In this document: positions 1 through 11,553 of the stretch, in pieces
How the letters are laid out: every line of letters starts with the position of its first letter
Position numbering within the stretch: the stretch's first letter is position 1
Assembly (NCBI GenBank): GCA_037367355.1
Contig: CM074700.1
Location: 1 to 64,000 of the forward strand
Length of the DNA stretch: 64,000 nucleotides
Direction: 5' to 3'
DNA from: Neoscytalidium dimidiatum
Taxonomy: Eukaryota > Ascomycota > Dothideomycetes > Botryosphaeriales > Botryosphaeriaceae
Translations under genes and position numbers: made by a program
The notes under the pieces: generated by a model
What the model saw: only the letters and a program-made list of their open reading frames with translations
The model's database searches: none
What the model was told of the DNA's origin: nothing

Positions 1-401
1 TTTGTAGAATTCGAAGTAATTTCTAGTTGGGCCAGGAAGTCGTTGAGCTTACGCCGATCCCCATCGTAGGTGTCGGGGGTCTTGATCTTTAGTTTGGTGT
101 TGTGGGGTCGATTCTGATGTCGCGGGGTGGCTGGGGTGGAGGGCCGCATAGTACGGTTGACAGTAAAGGCTTGTCCTCGAATGAAGTACTCCAGAAGGAC
201 TTGGCCGCAGTCCTCACTGGCGTTCTCTGGTACTCTGGGTCCGTTGATTGCTCGACTCAAGGAGGCTATGCCCGAGGAATATGCTTCCGAAATGAGCAGC
301 CTCATGTTAAGAGCTGGGTTTCCAGGGATCAAGGGACGGATTGACTGAAGCTGTTCCTCCTCCGTCGGAAGGTTGTTCCTGATTTCGGTCCAGGATGTCA
401 T
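1..401 (-). CDS. Gag polyprotein of a Gypsy-type LTR retrotransposon, N-terminal part
   Basis: A minus-strand frame opens with ATG at 401 and stays open for 133 codons to the window edge, so it is partial. It begins MTSWTEIRNNLPTEEEQ. Near the edge it reads TPDTYDGDRRKLNDFLAQLE, the typical start of the Retrotrans_gag domain, which builds the virus-like particle. It keeps its Trp and Gln codons and shows no RIP-type stop, unlike the genes from 3 to 44 kb. An LTR (457-841) lies directly upstream in the same orientation. Pol would lie outside the window. The Gag call is firm from motif and context. Assignment to Gypsy rather than another LTR clade is inferred from the Gag type. Confidence 0.8.
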   Translation of the reverse strand, partial: MTSWTEIRNNLPTEEEQLQSIRPLIPGNPALNMRLLISEAYSSGIASLSRAINGPRVPENASEDCGQVLLEYFIRGQAFTVNRTMRPSTPATPRHQNRPHNTKLKIKTPDTYDGDRRKLNDFLAQLEITSNST

Positions 402-456
402 GGTTAGTAGTTTTCAGGGTGGGGTTACCTCCGGTGCCTAAGAAAGGTGGTCAAAG

Positions 457-841
457 TGTTACGCCGGGACTCTTTCTGGGGGAGTCGAGGCGCGTCGTCA
501 GGCAGCTTGGGCTTTCTAGGGGCCAATACAGTGGTAGGCAGGGGAGGTTCGTACAATAGTAGGGTAGGAATCAATTGACAAGTTGACCACGAGGGTCCTA
601 ACTACGATAAATGAGTGTGGTCTATATACATGGAGTGATCGGTACGATCAGTAGTGATCTGTAATGTTAACCCACTGATCAGTACTGATCGGTGGTCCGA
701 GCTTTGCTGAGCGAGTGTGCGGTGGTCTGGTGCATCAGTGTCGGTAGGTATTCTGCCGAGTTAGGCCCCGAGTTGGTCACGTGGGCGGTGAGTAGTCGTA
801 GGGTTTCGTTATCCGCCTTTCTGGGCGACTGTGCCGTAACA
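457..841 (-). repeat. 5' LTR of the Gag-encoding retrotransposon
   Basis: The 385-bp stretch starts TGTTACG and ends CGTAACA, giving TG...CA termini with a 7-bp inverted end, and sits 55 bp upstream of the gag ATG. On the minus strand a TATA-like TATATAGA lies near 622-629, which is suitable for U3. A dense set of GATC-centred inverted motifs lies at 636-692. No obvious tRNA primer site beginning TGG follows the LTR. The target duplication cannot be tested because the other end of the element is outside the window. Confidence 0.6.
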
Positions 842-949
842 GCACTACTAACGTTATATAAGAAGTAAATATCGGTAGCGGCTACGGTAGACAAATAAGC
901 GGCTCTACTACGTAGTTATAGACGAAGACTCTAGGAGTCGAGTCGTATA

Positions 950-2440
950 TAGTTAGCGAGGATACGGGGCTTCCGCTTTCTTTAAAAAAACTTAGGCTGT
1001 CTAAATCCGAAACCTAAAGATCGAGATAAAGGCGTACGGGTATATAAAGACTCTACGTGGCTAGAAGGAGCGTGACGACCTACTCTCTTACGGACTGCTT
1101 AATCTCGTCGTAAATATCCCTAGATACTCTATTCAACGTATCTAATAGAGCTCGCTAATATAATTATAGGTCTTCGAAAGCGATTACTAGAGTTATATCG
1201 TAAACCTTATTATCCCCTCGTATGTCTCTAACTAAGTACTTATAGAGCCTTCCCACGCTTCTTCTATAAAGGATAAAACTATAGCCGTATATCTTTCTCT
1301 ATATCTCTATTAGATCTAAGTTCTTAAACAAGAAGCTTATAGGATTTAAATAATATTTAATATTAGTATAGTTAGCTTTATAACGGTAGTCGTTATCCTA
1401 AGAACGTAGGAGATTAATATAGTCTTATAGTTCTAGGAGATTCCGAAGTCGCTATAGGAGGTTATATTAAGACAACAAAGCATCTATAGGTAGGAGTCGA
1501 GTCCTAGTTTCGTTCCTCTGTCGGGCCGCTCTATTTACAAATAAGCACACACTCTAATATATAAAATATAGTGCTGAGTATCGAAAATTTCGTTAGGTAG
1601 ACATATATATTTAAGATCCCAGCGTAGGGGGTTAGCAAAATATTATGGACCCTAGCTTTTCCTAGGTAATCTAAAGACTCCGCCGTCCTATTCGTCTACT
1701 ACTAGCGCTCTAGACAGGGCGCGCTCATCCAGAATTCCCTAGAACGATACTACACTACTACCTTTTATTAGAAAGGCAAATAGACAGCATTACTCTATAC
1801 TATTCTTAAGCGGTACGGGATAACTATTCAGACATATATCCTAGGCCAGTCACCTAGGATAATAAAGCATTCGATCATATAGACTATAAACGCAGAGTTT
1901 CGGTAAAGCGGAGGCTTATTAGGCTGTTCATTAGTATATTAGTTTAGGCCAAGGCAGATAGATTTCTCTATATCTCAGATGAATTTTAGATAGAAAGACA
2001 AGACGGTCGGGAAATACTAACTCGATACCTACGCTCTAAAAAGATACTATTATAATAAATAAGGCACTGTCGTTGTAAAATACCAGGAAGCAAGTATAAC
2101 AAGAGGCGTCTCGGGTATTCGAAGATTCTGTACAATAAAAAGCATCCGTTCAACGCTTAAAAGACGGCGAATACGGGCAAAACGAAAGATAAGGACAAGC
2201 GATCAGAGAGTAAGTAGGGCAGTAAGGCTGGACGAGAAGCGTAATCGGTGCGAGGAGTTCGGGGATTGCGAGGAGTGCGAGGTGGGCGAGGAGTACGAGG
2301 AGTGCGAGGAGTGCGAGGTAGGCGAAGCCTACGTCAGCGATGAAAAGGTATCACTATACTCAGGTAGTTAGCGGCGCAGGGGTCAAACTCTAATTTTTCC
2401 CGACTATATAGAAACGATGACTCGGCCAAAATAACCTAGA
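950..2440. other. RIP-degraded relic, no gene resolvable
   Basis: About 1.5 kb very rich in TA and CG dinucleotides with many stops in every frame. On the plus strand a reading frame with mostly TAA/TAG stops runs through 1,860-2,350 and ends in a basic tail with an Arg-Gly repeat. That layout would suit a retroelement Gag or RNA-binding tail, but no diagnostic motif survives. Confidence 0.4.
2236..2330 (+). repeat. Purine-rich GCGAGGAGT tandem repeat encoding Arg-Gly-Val
   Basis: About ten degenerate 9-bp units of the type gtgcgagga follow one another. In the plus frame of the surrounding relic they read RGVRG repeats. The strand asymmetry (purines on plus) and preserved 9-bp phasing suggest a former coding RGG-like tail rather than a random satellite. 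Confidence 0.6.
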
Positions 2441-3160
2441 TCATTTCTACGATGGACAAGGGATCCTCGTTAAATCCTGCCAAGCATTATGCAGCCCTAT
2501 AGCAGCGCCCCGCGCGCTACCCACCTCTACTGTGCCGCAACGCCTACTTTCGGGGTCTTTAGAATCGCCCACCTCAGTGTGCGCTCCAGCCCCTTCGTCT
2601 TTTTCCCTTTCACCCTTCTGCTGTGCCGCAGCGCCTTCTTCGAAATACTGGCTATGCCCCCGCTCCATCGTACGCGGTCATCTCCTCGTTCCTTCCCTCC
2701 CCTCACTTACTACACTTCGGCCAACCACAACGCTTTCTTCAAAGCCCTAAGAATTCAATCTTTCACAACACTCAGCGTTCACTTCCTATCCCTCTCTTCT
2801 CCAAGTGCAGCAACATTTGCTGCAGATTAGCTATTCTCCCGCCAAACCTCGTGCGTATATTTTCACCTTAGCTTCCTCGTTCGCGGACCTGTACCTCATT
2901 TCTCCGCAAGCGCTTTCGCCCGTGCTCAAAATCACCTTAGTAAGACCTTGCCAATTTGGTAGATTTTATAAAGGAGAAGGAGAAGCAAATAATGTTATTA
3001 ACTATATATATAGCTTCCGCTTTATAGGTCTAAAGGAAACCTTCTTAATTCCTACCACGTCTAAACAAGAATCCATCCAATATATTCATCATCATCATCC
3101 TCCCCTAAAAAGAAATACATTTGCCTATTTATTCAGCCTCCGACCTTGAGTCTCAGTCAG
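2441..3160. other. Pyrimidine-rich stretch without a supported gene
   Basis: Several overlapping plus-strand ORFs of 70-114 codons exist at 2,489-3,149, but they are Ser/Pro/Phe-rich readings of C/T-rich DNA and share no family motif. The opposite strand holds a 73-codon acidic ORF (2,447-2,668). A short phrase of about 25 bp (tgtgccgca..cgcct) occurs twice about 91 bp apart (near 2,530 and 2,621). I call no gene. Confidence 0.4.
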
Positions 3161-3168
3161 CTCCGTTA

Positions 3169-3630
3169 TCAAGGCATACATAGGAAAACGCTCCCTCCGT
3201 CCAGGTAGCCGACTCCAACGAGATGCTGTCCGTCGTAAGGACAAGAATAGTTCTCGGTATCGATATTAGTGTTGCCGCCGCTTCTACATAAAAAGTATAT
3301 ACCGCTCACGACAGTCGAGACTCCTATCGTATTGACAGAATATCCCTCGGAAGCCCTTAGGCAGAAGGAAGAAGTAATATCTTTTAGCATAACACTCCAG
3401 CACGACTAAGAGGAGCCATTACTAACTATGTACGTGAAGTCTATTGGTTGGATAGTTCTAGCGAGGCTGAAGTAGGAATCTTCGTTCGCCTTAAAATGCG
3501 CATCGCCGGAGCTCAACGAGCAAGCGATGCTCGACAGGCCAGGTGCGCCGAGGTTTGCAGGAATAGAATGGCCAACATAGAAAAGTGCTAAGGCAGCGAG
3601 GGCAACCTTCGAAAGCCGTGCATACAACAT
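3169..3630 (-). pseudogene. Small secreted cysteine-rich protein (effector-like), one premature TAG
   Basis: ATG at 3630 starts a 154-codon frame ending at 3169 and broken only by TAG at 3406-3408. The first 25 residues (MLYARLSKVALAALALFYVG..) form a classical signal peptide. The rest holds six cysteines and no recognisable domain. The TAG is a one-step CpA>TpA product of CAG or TGG, as elsewhere in this region. Size, secretion signal and an even cysteine count are the usual profile of fungal effector candidates; that role is inference. I see no intron that could remove the stop, because the only GT...AG there would be 21 nt. Confidence 0.6.
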
Positions 3631-3779
3631 TATGTAGTGCGTTCTTTACGAATCGAGCACGAAGCACCTAGCGCTTTAATAGCAGTCTTCGAATTTAAAC
3701 ACCGGAGACTTCATAATATTTTATAGGCCCCGAATTAATATTGATGGCTTATAACAGAGATGACTGTCAATTATTACCA

Positions 3780-6700
3780 TCCCAAGGCATCGGAAATAAA
3801 TTTATGGTCCTGTAGGAGAGTGCTTTCTTCAGAAGCCATTCCGAATATTTAGACAAATCTTGTGCCTGTAGCCCATCTTGTAGAAGTATAAGTACGGCGA
3901 TAGCTCGCGTCTTAGGTAATAGAAAACTGTTAGCAGCATAAGACGAGCTACAAGTAATACCTGGATCTCGCTCAGGAATAAGAGGAACGACTGGTTCATC
4001 GTCGACCATAGAGCGCTTAAGCAGTGCAAGTCCTCGTACGGAAGTTCTCAGTATCCACGGAAGGTGCTTTTCATCGGCCATAAGGCAAGTACGAGGGCGC
4101 TGCGTACCGTCTTCCCCTTCAACAACCATAACAGGAGGAAAAGAGATTCGTTCACTAACCTCGTCCGCGATTCTCTCACCTCGGCATCTAAGAGGCCGAT
4201 ACTATTTTCCGAACTAAAGTTGGACCGCCCACCAAACTTCAAAGACGGTCTTTCTAATAGATGCAAGAAATATCGACTCGAATGGGCCAGCGGTACTAAG
4301 CAGAGGCCGACCATAGAAGAAATCTACGACACCCTCGTCGCCACTGTTATCCTCCCCTTCTATAACGTTGTATGCTTATTTGCCGACGACTTTAGGGACC
4401 ACGAAGACGTCACTCTACACATGATAAGGTGGGCCCAGAAGGTACAGTCTTCGGCGACACAAGGTATGCCACGGCTTGTTGTGTTCAGCAGTTCACCATT
4501 AGATCTTAGCCGACTTGCGGCTCACTCAATCCTCTTCTCACACACTCGCGTGAGCATACAGACGTGTAGAAATAAGCTCTCGTACACTGCTCAATACCTC
4601 CGTCTACGGGACACGGTCCTAAATAAGCTCGACATAACGCAGGAAACCAAATCTAACAGCCGCCTCCTATTCGAGATGCGGCATCTAACTGCCCTAATAG
4701 ACAAAGCTATACAACAATTCTCGGTCGCTGCCCCTTTCGATTTAGCTAGGGCGGCGAAAGAATACAACCAAGTCAGTAGAGAGTTTGTTTCACATCTCAG
4801 GGAGTTGATTCGTGTGCAAAAAGCTCAAACAGAAGTAACGGAAGCTACAGCGTTAAAGCTGATAGCATCGACAATAGTACTAGATAGTTACCCTGTGGGG
4901 ACGCACAGTAAGCTCTCTTTTTCTCCCTTACTTTCTCTCATCTGCTCGGACATTTTTCAAGGCACAGAGAGGCTATGATGAAAGTACTGACTCTTCACTG
5001 CTTAGATTTTAATCCACGCTACCTTTTCAAAGCCATCTACCGCGGTCCTTACTTAGAAGCCTTTAAACAAACGCCGACGTCCTGGCGGACCCAAAGTCAG
5101 GCAAGGTGCTCCCTTCTAGAGTCAGAGATATTGGCCATGTTCGAACGTATGAACGATAGGGAGATAAGCGCGGCGGAATCTTATAAGACCGTCTTAAGCG
5201 GGCTTAGAAGGCACTACTCATCTCTAAAGAGCAATCGGACATATCTATTCTGTCTGCAGCGGAAGCCTAAGCATGTTTTGTCCTATAGTCATGCTCTATG
5301 TGACACCTACGTCCGGATTTTCGGGAGGCGCTTATTAAGTCGAGAATATCACTACCGCGTCTCATCCTATATATTTTACGGACCAGTAGCTCTGCTTTTG
5401 GTGAAGCAGATGCCTCCAACAGCCTTTACCCGAGCGCTTACGGTCGATGGGGGAGGTATAGGCGGAGCTTTCTCGTTGGAAGCTCTAAAAGCTATTGAGC
5501 TGGCTATAAAGCATCCATATCTCCTCCAGAACGAGTTCGATTACGCCATAGGTACAAGCTCTGGTAAGTGTATTTTCATAACGATGCGTGCCGTCACTAA
5601 CTCGGAATAGGTGGTCTCATCGTTCTCCTACTCTTCCTAGGCCGAAAGACGACCAACTTCTGCATTAGTAAATTTGATGTCCTCGCGCGAAGGATATTCT
5701 CCAAGGGGCCGGACCGTAGGCGAAGTATATAGTCGCAAATCGCTAACTTATTTGTATTTTACTTGAGAGACAGTATATATAACGTAGAGCAGCTAAAGGA
5801 CTGCCTACGCGAAACCTACGGCACGACGAAAAGACTGTTCGGCAGCCGCGACTCCCCCCTATCCGGCGCTAAAGTTGCTGTAACGGCCACGACTATCAGT
5901 TCCTCAAGCCTATATATATTCTCGAACTACAATAGTATAGGAAAGCGGACAGACGATTGCGGTAAGTACAATTTCTCACGCGTCGGAGTTCAGAGCTTAG
6001 ATTAATCAAGCTTAGGTTACAACCACATCAGGCCCTTGGAGCATAAGAATGAAATTTTGCTTTATAATGCGTAAGTCCAAGTCCTATTAACGTACACGAA
6101 TTAAGCTGACTGCTTCCAGGGCACAAGCGACTTCAGCAGCACCTACGTAAGTACTCTACCGATTCTTTAGCCCAGAGCTACAAAGCAAGCTGACTCAACT
6201 CAGTATATTTCCCATAAAGTACATCGACGGTATCGGCTGCCACGTCCAAGATAGCGGCATCGGAAAGCATAACAACCCGGTTAGTTCCGCCGTGTCGGAG
6301 GTGAAGATTATCTAGGATACTGGTGTGGATATGCTCCTGTCGATTAGCACTAGATACGTGCCCGATAAGACCGCACTTACCGACTCTCGCTTCAGGGTGC
6401 TAGACACCTCTATCCCACGGTACTTCAGGTCGTGGGAATCCTCGAGGAACGGTCAGAGGATCTGGGAAGATTTCTGCAGACACCTCGGGGACGAGAAGAG
6501 GAAAAGCTATTTTCGCATCAACGTCCCTCTAGACCATACACCGAATTTAGATGCAGTAGAGTCTATGCCAAGCATCCGAGCTGCTGGTACTCGCTTCTTA
6601 CAGGACGTGGACATTCAAAGTATCCGCCGGTCTCTACTTTCCTCCGCATTTTTTTTCGAGTTAGACGAGCTACCCGTTACCCAAGGCACAGTCCTCGAGT

Positions 6701-6966
6701 GCTGCGGGTCGATCCGATGCCGAAGCCCCAACAGTCGAGCGCTCATCGAGGGGTTGGTCTCGGACTTCCCCCATGCGCTCTTTCAAACCCAGTCACATAA
6801 GACTTTAGCATTCGTACGGGATGCTGTCAGATGCTATAAATGCAGGCTTTACAAGATCAGCGTAAAGTTTCAAGTCGACTCACTAGACACAGCCGTCGTC
6901 TTACGTCTAAAGTTTAACGACCAGTTCAGCAACAAGTTAAGTGGGTTTCCGAACTCCATATCATAG
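3780..6966 (+). pseudogene. Patatin-like phospholipase (fungal long form), RIP-inactivated
   Basis: Patatin proteins hydrolyse acyl esters of lipids with a Ser-Asp dyad. Here the oxyanion loop reads TVDGGGIGGAFSLEALK (about 5,440-5,490) and the nucleophile elbow AIGTSSGG is formed across an intron at 5,564-5,610. The family's HNNPV block is near 6,270 and SGFP at the C-terminus. The large N-terminal region (VVCLFADDF..WAQ) matches the extended fungal patatin type. Introns are visible at 4,908-4,969, 5,564-5,610 and twice between 5,960 and 6,120. Stops at 5,730-5,732 (TAG), about 6,149 (TAA) and about 6,313 (TAG) sit at Gln or Trp positions. The frame is open upstream of 4,064 to about 3,930, so the true start is uncertain. 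Catalytic motifs are intact in sequence. Confidence 0.85.
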
Positions 6967-6969
6967 TTT

Positions 6970-7600
6970 ATGGCACGACAAGGGCTGTACAGTCCTTTCG
7001 GAAGGGCGGACCACCAACAGTCCGTTCGGCAATGCAACTGTTCTATGGATAAGATAAGCCGGAAGAAGAGAACAGCTTCGTCTCAGTCGACGGACCGCCG
7101 GCAAAACTGCCGTAGGAGAGTTTAAGCCCTATTAGTTTGAGATAACCCAACACCCGTTTCCTTCCTCTTCCATTATGCTTATTTTTTTTCTTTCTCTATA
7201 GTTTAGTAGTTGTGCGTTCAGATAGCAATAAATCTCGTTTATTCTAACCATTATTAATCTGTGCAAACGTGCTATGCTTGACTTTTATAGCCTAAGAGAT
7301 ATTATCCACATTTAAACTGTGTTAAGTCCCAACGACGGGGTTCAACTGCCAGCGTTAGTGTGTCTAGTAAATTTCCTTGTCTCACACCTCTTCCTTCTGG
7401 CGTTCCTTGCCGAGCCGAGCTTATTATTTCGTGTCATGATTCAACTAACGACTCTTCCGTATCGACGGAATCACTCTACTCCCATACGTCTCTTCTAATC
7501 GTCTTTATCATCAAATGCTCGTTTGTGGTTGGACTTTGACAAAAAGACTTCAATTCGAGCAATCGAGTGCATATGTGAAACTACGGACAGGTTCCCTAAG
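6970..7600. other. Intergenic, nothing supported
   Basis: Moderately AT-rich with T-runs near 7,170-7,200. No ORF, repeat or RNA signal that I can support. Confidence 0.4.
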
Positions 7601-7659
7601 CAAACAACATCTTAACCCTCCGTCTTTCGCATCTTCCTCGTCCTCATTCTCTTCGCATC

Positions 7660-8530
7660 TTAATCGTCCTCCATAAGTGTTTTAAGCCTGTTATTCTCTT
7701 CCTTCGACTCGTGAAGCTCGTCAGTGAGGTCTTTAACCTGGCGTCTGAGCTGTTCGGCAGCAGCGATGCTTTAATAGACCTATTCCCGGATGTATCCCGG
7801 GTCTCTTACCTCCAACATCTACTCAAGGTAGGCCACAGTCTATTGGGCAAGGACGAGCTCCAAGGATAGATCGGCCGTGCCGGAATCGGGTAGATCTACA
7901 GGCATGGATTCTTCTCCTTTTAATATGCGCAGCTCACGGCGCAGCTCGTCGGCGAGAGCGCCGCTCTTATCGGCCGCCTCATACGCGACCTCAGCAGCGC
8001 CGTCGGCCGCCTTGCAGCGGGCTTTTTCCTGTTCAAGAGACTCTTTACACTCGTCCAACTTCGCTTTAGTAGCTTAAAGGTCTGTGTTAGCCATTTACAG
8101 CTACGCCTTCGTAACCTACAGATCCGTATTGGCAGCTTACAGGTCCGCTCTCATTGTCTGCATGGTTTGCAGGCTTGCCTAAGCGTCACGTAGGTTTGCC
8201 CTTATAGCTTACAGGTTAACGCTACTAGCTTATAGAAGAGCCCGAAGATCGGCATCGCTGGCTCGTAGATACTACAGCTCTTCCTAAGCTCTACAAAGAG
8301 CCGTTTTGTAGCGTCGATTTTCGTCAATCGCCCTATTCGCCGCGCTATTTACGTGGCGGGCGGCCTCGTAGGCGTGCTAGACGCGACCATAGCATTCGGC
8401 AACAATATCCCAGCCAGTTTTGCCATAGCAGGAACAGAGCTGCGGCCGGCAAATGGTCAGAGTAGGTACCTCGTACGGCGTGAGAGCAGTAGCTTACCAT
8501 TATAGTAGGTAGCTAGCGTCTAGGATCCAT
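7660..8530 (-). pseudogene. Coiled-coil protein with (A)DLQA heptad-like repeats, RIP-inactivated
   Basis: A single minus-strand frame is readable from ATG at 8530 to a TAA at 7660-7662. It likely has one intron after the first 11 codons, with GT near 8,497 and acceptor gccggccgcag. About ten in-frame stops interrupt it; the ones I could place fall where the heptad pattern wants Gln (e.g. ADL-stop-AANTDL). The predicted chain is almost entirely helical and Ala/Leu/Glu rich, with a tail (KDLTDELHESKEENNRLK) typical of coiled coils. No catalytic domain is visible. It belongs to a local group of short coiled-coil genes (9.8, 11.6, 12.8, 17.8 kb). Function unknown. Confidence 0.6.
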
Positions 8531-9110
8531 TTTTAGGAAGTGCTGGGAAACTGTAGTTGAAATTTGCGTGTGAAGTGTCTTATATACCCTACGATGCCCT
8601 AAAGCCGTCTGAAACGACCCTCCCTAACCAAGGGTCTCCAAGGATCTTATATGCGTTGGGATTGCGTAGCACGGTCCACTCACGTACGTCGAGTTATAAT
8701 ATAGCTAAGCAAACATGACGGCCGAGAGCGAACTCTTACATTATACATTATAGATAAGCTAATACTTAAGGGTGCTGTATGATTATTCTCCCAAGGTATT
8801 CTACGCTAGTTCCTGAAGCTAGCCAGAACAGAAGCCGTCGCCGTACAAAGGTCGTCCAACATAGTTCCAAGATGCCACTGGTCGAGCTGTCAGATCCATC
8901 ACCAAGCCCTCACGCATCCCACTTACCTACAAGAGGGAGACTTCGTACTCGATGCCCTCTCCTAGTACAGCGAGCAAGAACTCTAATGGTGTAACCCAGC
9001 TCTAAGACATACATTGCCCGCTCAGCATCACCTCCCACCGCTATAGAGACGCCGGCACAGTCCAGTCCTAAGGCAGCCGCCCCTCGTCTAGCAGCCACTC
9101 ACATCTGCTA
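8531..9110. other. Intergenic, nothing supported
   Basis: Upstream flank of the coiled-coil pseudogene. Short ORFs at 8,779-8,994 (+) and 8,910-9,098 (-) overlap each other and resemble no family. Confidence 0.35.
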
Positions 9111-9112
9111 GG

Positions 9113-9325
9113 TTAACCAAGCCCTTTTTTCGTCAACCGCCTAACGTGTGCTTGCATCTTCTTAAATTTCAGCTGCAAGGCCAGCCCGGTCCTGAACCTG
9201 GACTCATCTCCAACCTTCACATTGTAGATTTCGGCGATGGTATCCCACGATTTATTTAGATGTGCGGATTTCAGCTCGCGGAGGAGCTGTTCTTCTTTCT
9301 TAAAGTAGCGCTTCTTCTGGACCAT
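9113..9325 (-). CDS. Myb/SANT-like small protein or fragment
   Basis: ATG at 9325 opens 70 intact codons. Residues 5-58 (KRYFKKEEQLLRELK..KSWDTIAEIYN..ALQLKFKKM) follow the Myb/SANT pattern: an aromatic residue before a Lys/Glu-rich first helix, a sW..Ia second helix, and a basic third helix. The tail is basic (RRLTKKGLG). This would make it a DNA-binding protein or the surviving exon of a larger one. The match is by pattern only and the protein is short. It contains no RIP stop although its neighbours do. Confidence 0.45.
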   Translation of the reverse strand: MVQKKRYFKKEEQLLRELKSAHLNKSWDTIAEIYNVKVGDESRFRTGLALQLKFKKMQAHVRRLTKKGLG

Positions 9326-9753
9326 TATTGCTTTGGGGACGTCAAAAGTGTGATCATCTACTCAGCTAGATTGTCTCTCTTATCCGGACGGTTTTAAAAT
9401 GCCCTACACAACGCTGTTAAGTGCCCGGGGTCCCACCGTCTACACTTAAAACAGCTCCCTAAGCGTAAGCGTGCATAGTCCAACACTACAACCTGCTACA
9501 GGAGACCTCCTAACGTCATCGGCGCTCTAGGCCCACCAACGGCTCGGGAGCCTGGCCCTCCCATTCGGCTCACAGAAAATTTCGCACTCGTCGGGGTCAC
9601 GCTTCAGCGCAACGTACCGCTATCCCCCGCCATCTTATAGTCGCCCACCTAATAAACCTGTTAGTTAGGGCCCTCATTCAAAAGACTACCTTACCAGGAG
9701 ATGATATACATTATCTGCCCACCGTCTTCTCGACGCACGACAACGGAAAAGAC

Positions 9754-10278
9754 ATGCCCAACATAGACTCCTTACTTGACTCGGATTTTCAGAAGATCGT
9801 GGACGCAATCAATAATGCCATCCCGTCAAACAGTAACACCAATCGTTCCGATTACCCTAAGCCTTGCTCTACTATAAGTTGGGACTTTAGCCTAGAGGCT
9901 ATACCTAGTAGCCACGGCGCCCTAGATATAGCCAATAGCTGCTACTACAGCCCGCCGAACACAGAGCAGGCCCTCAGCGATAGAGGGGATACCCGTAGTC
10001 TAGATAATATACAGGCTGGCGAAAACCGCGATACTGTGCAGGCCATGCGAGAGGAGCTAGGCAAGATCCAAGCAGAGCTACAGGAGTTGAAGAAAACCAT
10101 AGAAGCCACGCTCGAGATGTATAGACAACGAATCACGAACACCGAAAAGTACATCGACGAGCTGTTGCCGTAGACGCAGGAGGTGCATGGCGCTATAGAG
10201 CAGCTGAGTAGCCGCTCCATAGATGCGGACAGAGCCTACCAGGACGAAGCGTCGCCCGCGCAGAACGTCTCCGAGTAG
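9754..10278 (+). pseudogene. Coiled-coil protein with one RIP-type stop
   Basis: ATG at 9754 starts a frame of 175 codons that ends with TAG at 10276-10278 and is interrupted by one TAG at 10171-10173, most simply a former CAG. Residues about 95-160 (MREELGKIQAELQELKKTIEA..) are a clear parallel coiled coil. The N-terminal half is polar and Ser/Asn rich. No enzyme motif. Same type as the neighbouring coiled-coil genes. Confidence 0.5.
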
Positions 10279-10279
10279 G

Positions 10280-11550
10280 CTTGAGCAGAATACATATACT
10301 CGAAGGGGTCAGTGCGGAAACATACCGCCTGTCGAAGATACAAAGTAGTTCTAATTGTCTTTGAGAATCCATAGTCCTTTCACAATACACTAGTCGAGAA
10401 GCGAGAACATTAAAACGTCGTTTCTCTATTCGAATGGTGAGCCCTTCGCGCCGAGCCGGGCCTCTTATAAACCATTCACGATGGCCGCCGTGCTTGTGCA
10501 GTATCGTTCGCGTAATCTACCTATTACTCTACAAGTGCGTTAGATCATAGCGTCTTTCCGGCGAACGGACATTCACTCACTATCAAGCTCCCTCGGGCTC
10601 TCTGCCTAAGATCTTAGTTCGAATTCGGACCAGTGCGGCTCATTTTCGTCCGCCGCACAATCCAAGCAGCAGATAAGCATACGCTCTGCCTTTCTTTTGC
10701 AGGAAGTCCACATATTAGTAATGAAGGTCGATCTATCCACCTCAGGCTCTAGAACGGTAACGCTGGGAGGTTGCCGTTGTTAAGCGTATCGGTCGATAGA
10801 TTGTTTCGCGCCTAGTCGCGGCGAAGGCGTAGCAGGGAGGTGAGCCCGCGCACAACGAGATGGGGAGCCTTCGTAGTGCCTAATGTGCAATCGACCCCTT
10901 TGGTCGTTCGTCGGGTCAGCGTTGTCGATCTCGCCCGCTCGCTTATTAGACTCCATCGTCTAGCGAGTCTCGCGTCGCTACGGAAAGGCGGTAAGGAGGG
11001 AGAGAAACAAAGAGAAGGGGGAAGAGATAGAACGTAAAGTTGGAAACCGTCCCGCTAGGTAGCAGCTTCGCGAGAGCGACGAGGTGCTGTCGACCACGTC
11101 TTATAAAGACGGACCCCTTCCCGGTATACAGCGCCAACCTATAAGACTGCCGCCTTCCGCGCGGTAATGGAACTTCTGCATCCATCCATTAAGATTGAGA
11201 CCGCCCGGAAACAAGAGCGGAAGTATTAATTAACGGGATATAAATTAAGCGCCAGAACGGGGCCAGCGACCCTTCGCGCTAACGATCCCATGTTCTCTTC
11301 TCTGCTCCTATGCGGCACAGCGAAGCGCTGGCTATTCTTACCGGCCACTAAAGGCAACAAGCCTACTATTACGCCACCGCGTTAGGCGTACCATCCTATG
11401 GCCGCCGGGATATATAATAAGACGTGCGCACGAACCATTTCGGGGCATCGACAGCCAGCACCTTACACAGGTGCTGCGGTCTAGCGGCACCGAGCAGCGA
11501 TATGCTAGCCACGCTCCCACGCATACGTCACCCCTGTCATAAAAGGGCCC
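10280..11550. other. RIP-affected stretch, nothing supported
   Basis: Only short ORFs of 60-79 codons in conflicting frames (for example 10,946-11,185 minus), none with a family motif. Confidence 0.35.
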
Positions 11551-11553
11551 TGA

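Noticed and set aside
2489..2830. 113-codon Ser/Pro-rich ORF
   Set aside because: Composition follows a pyrimidine-rich tract, other frames are open too, and there is no family motif or splice context.
3406..3426. A 21-nt GT...AG that would remove the stop in the effector-like gene
   Set aside because: Far below the size of any functional fungal intron seen in this window (44 nt or more).
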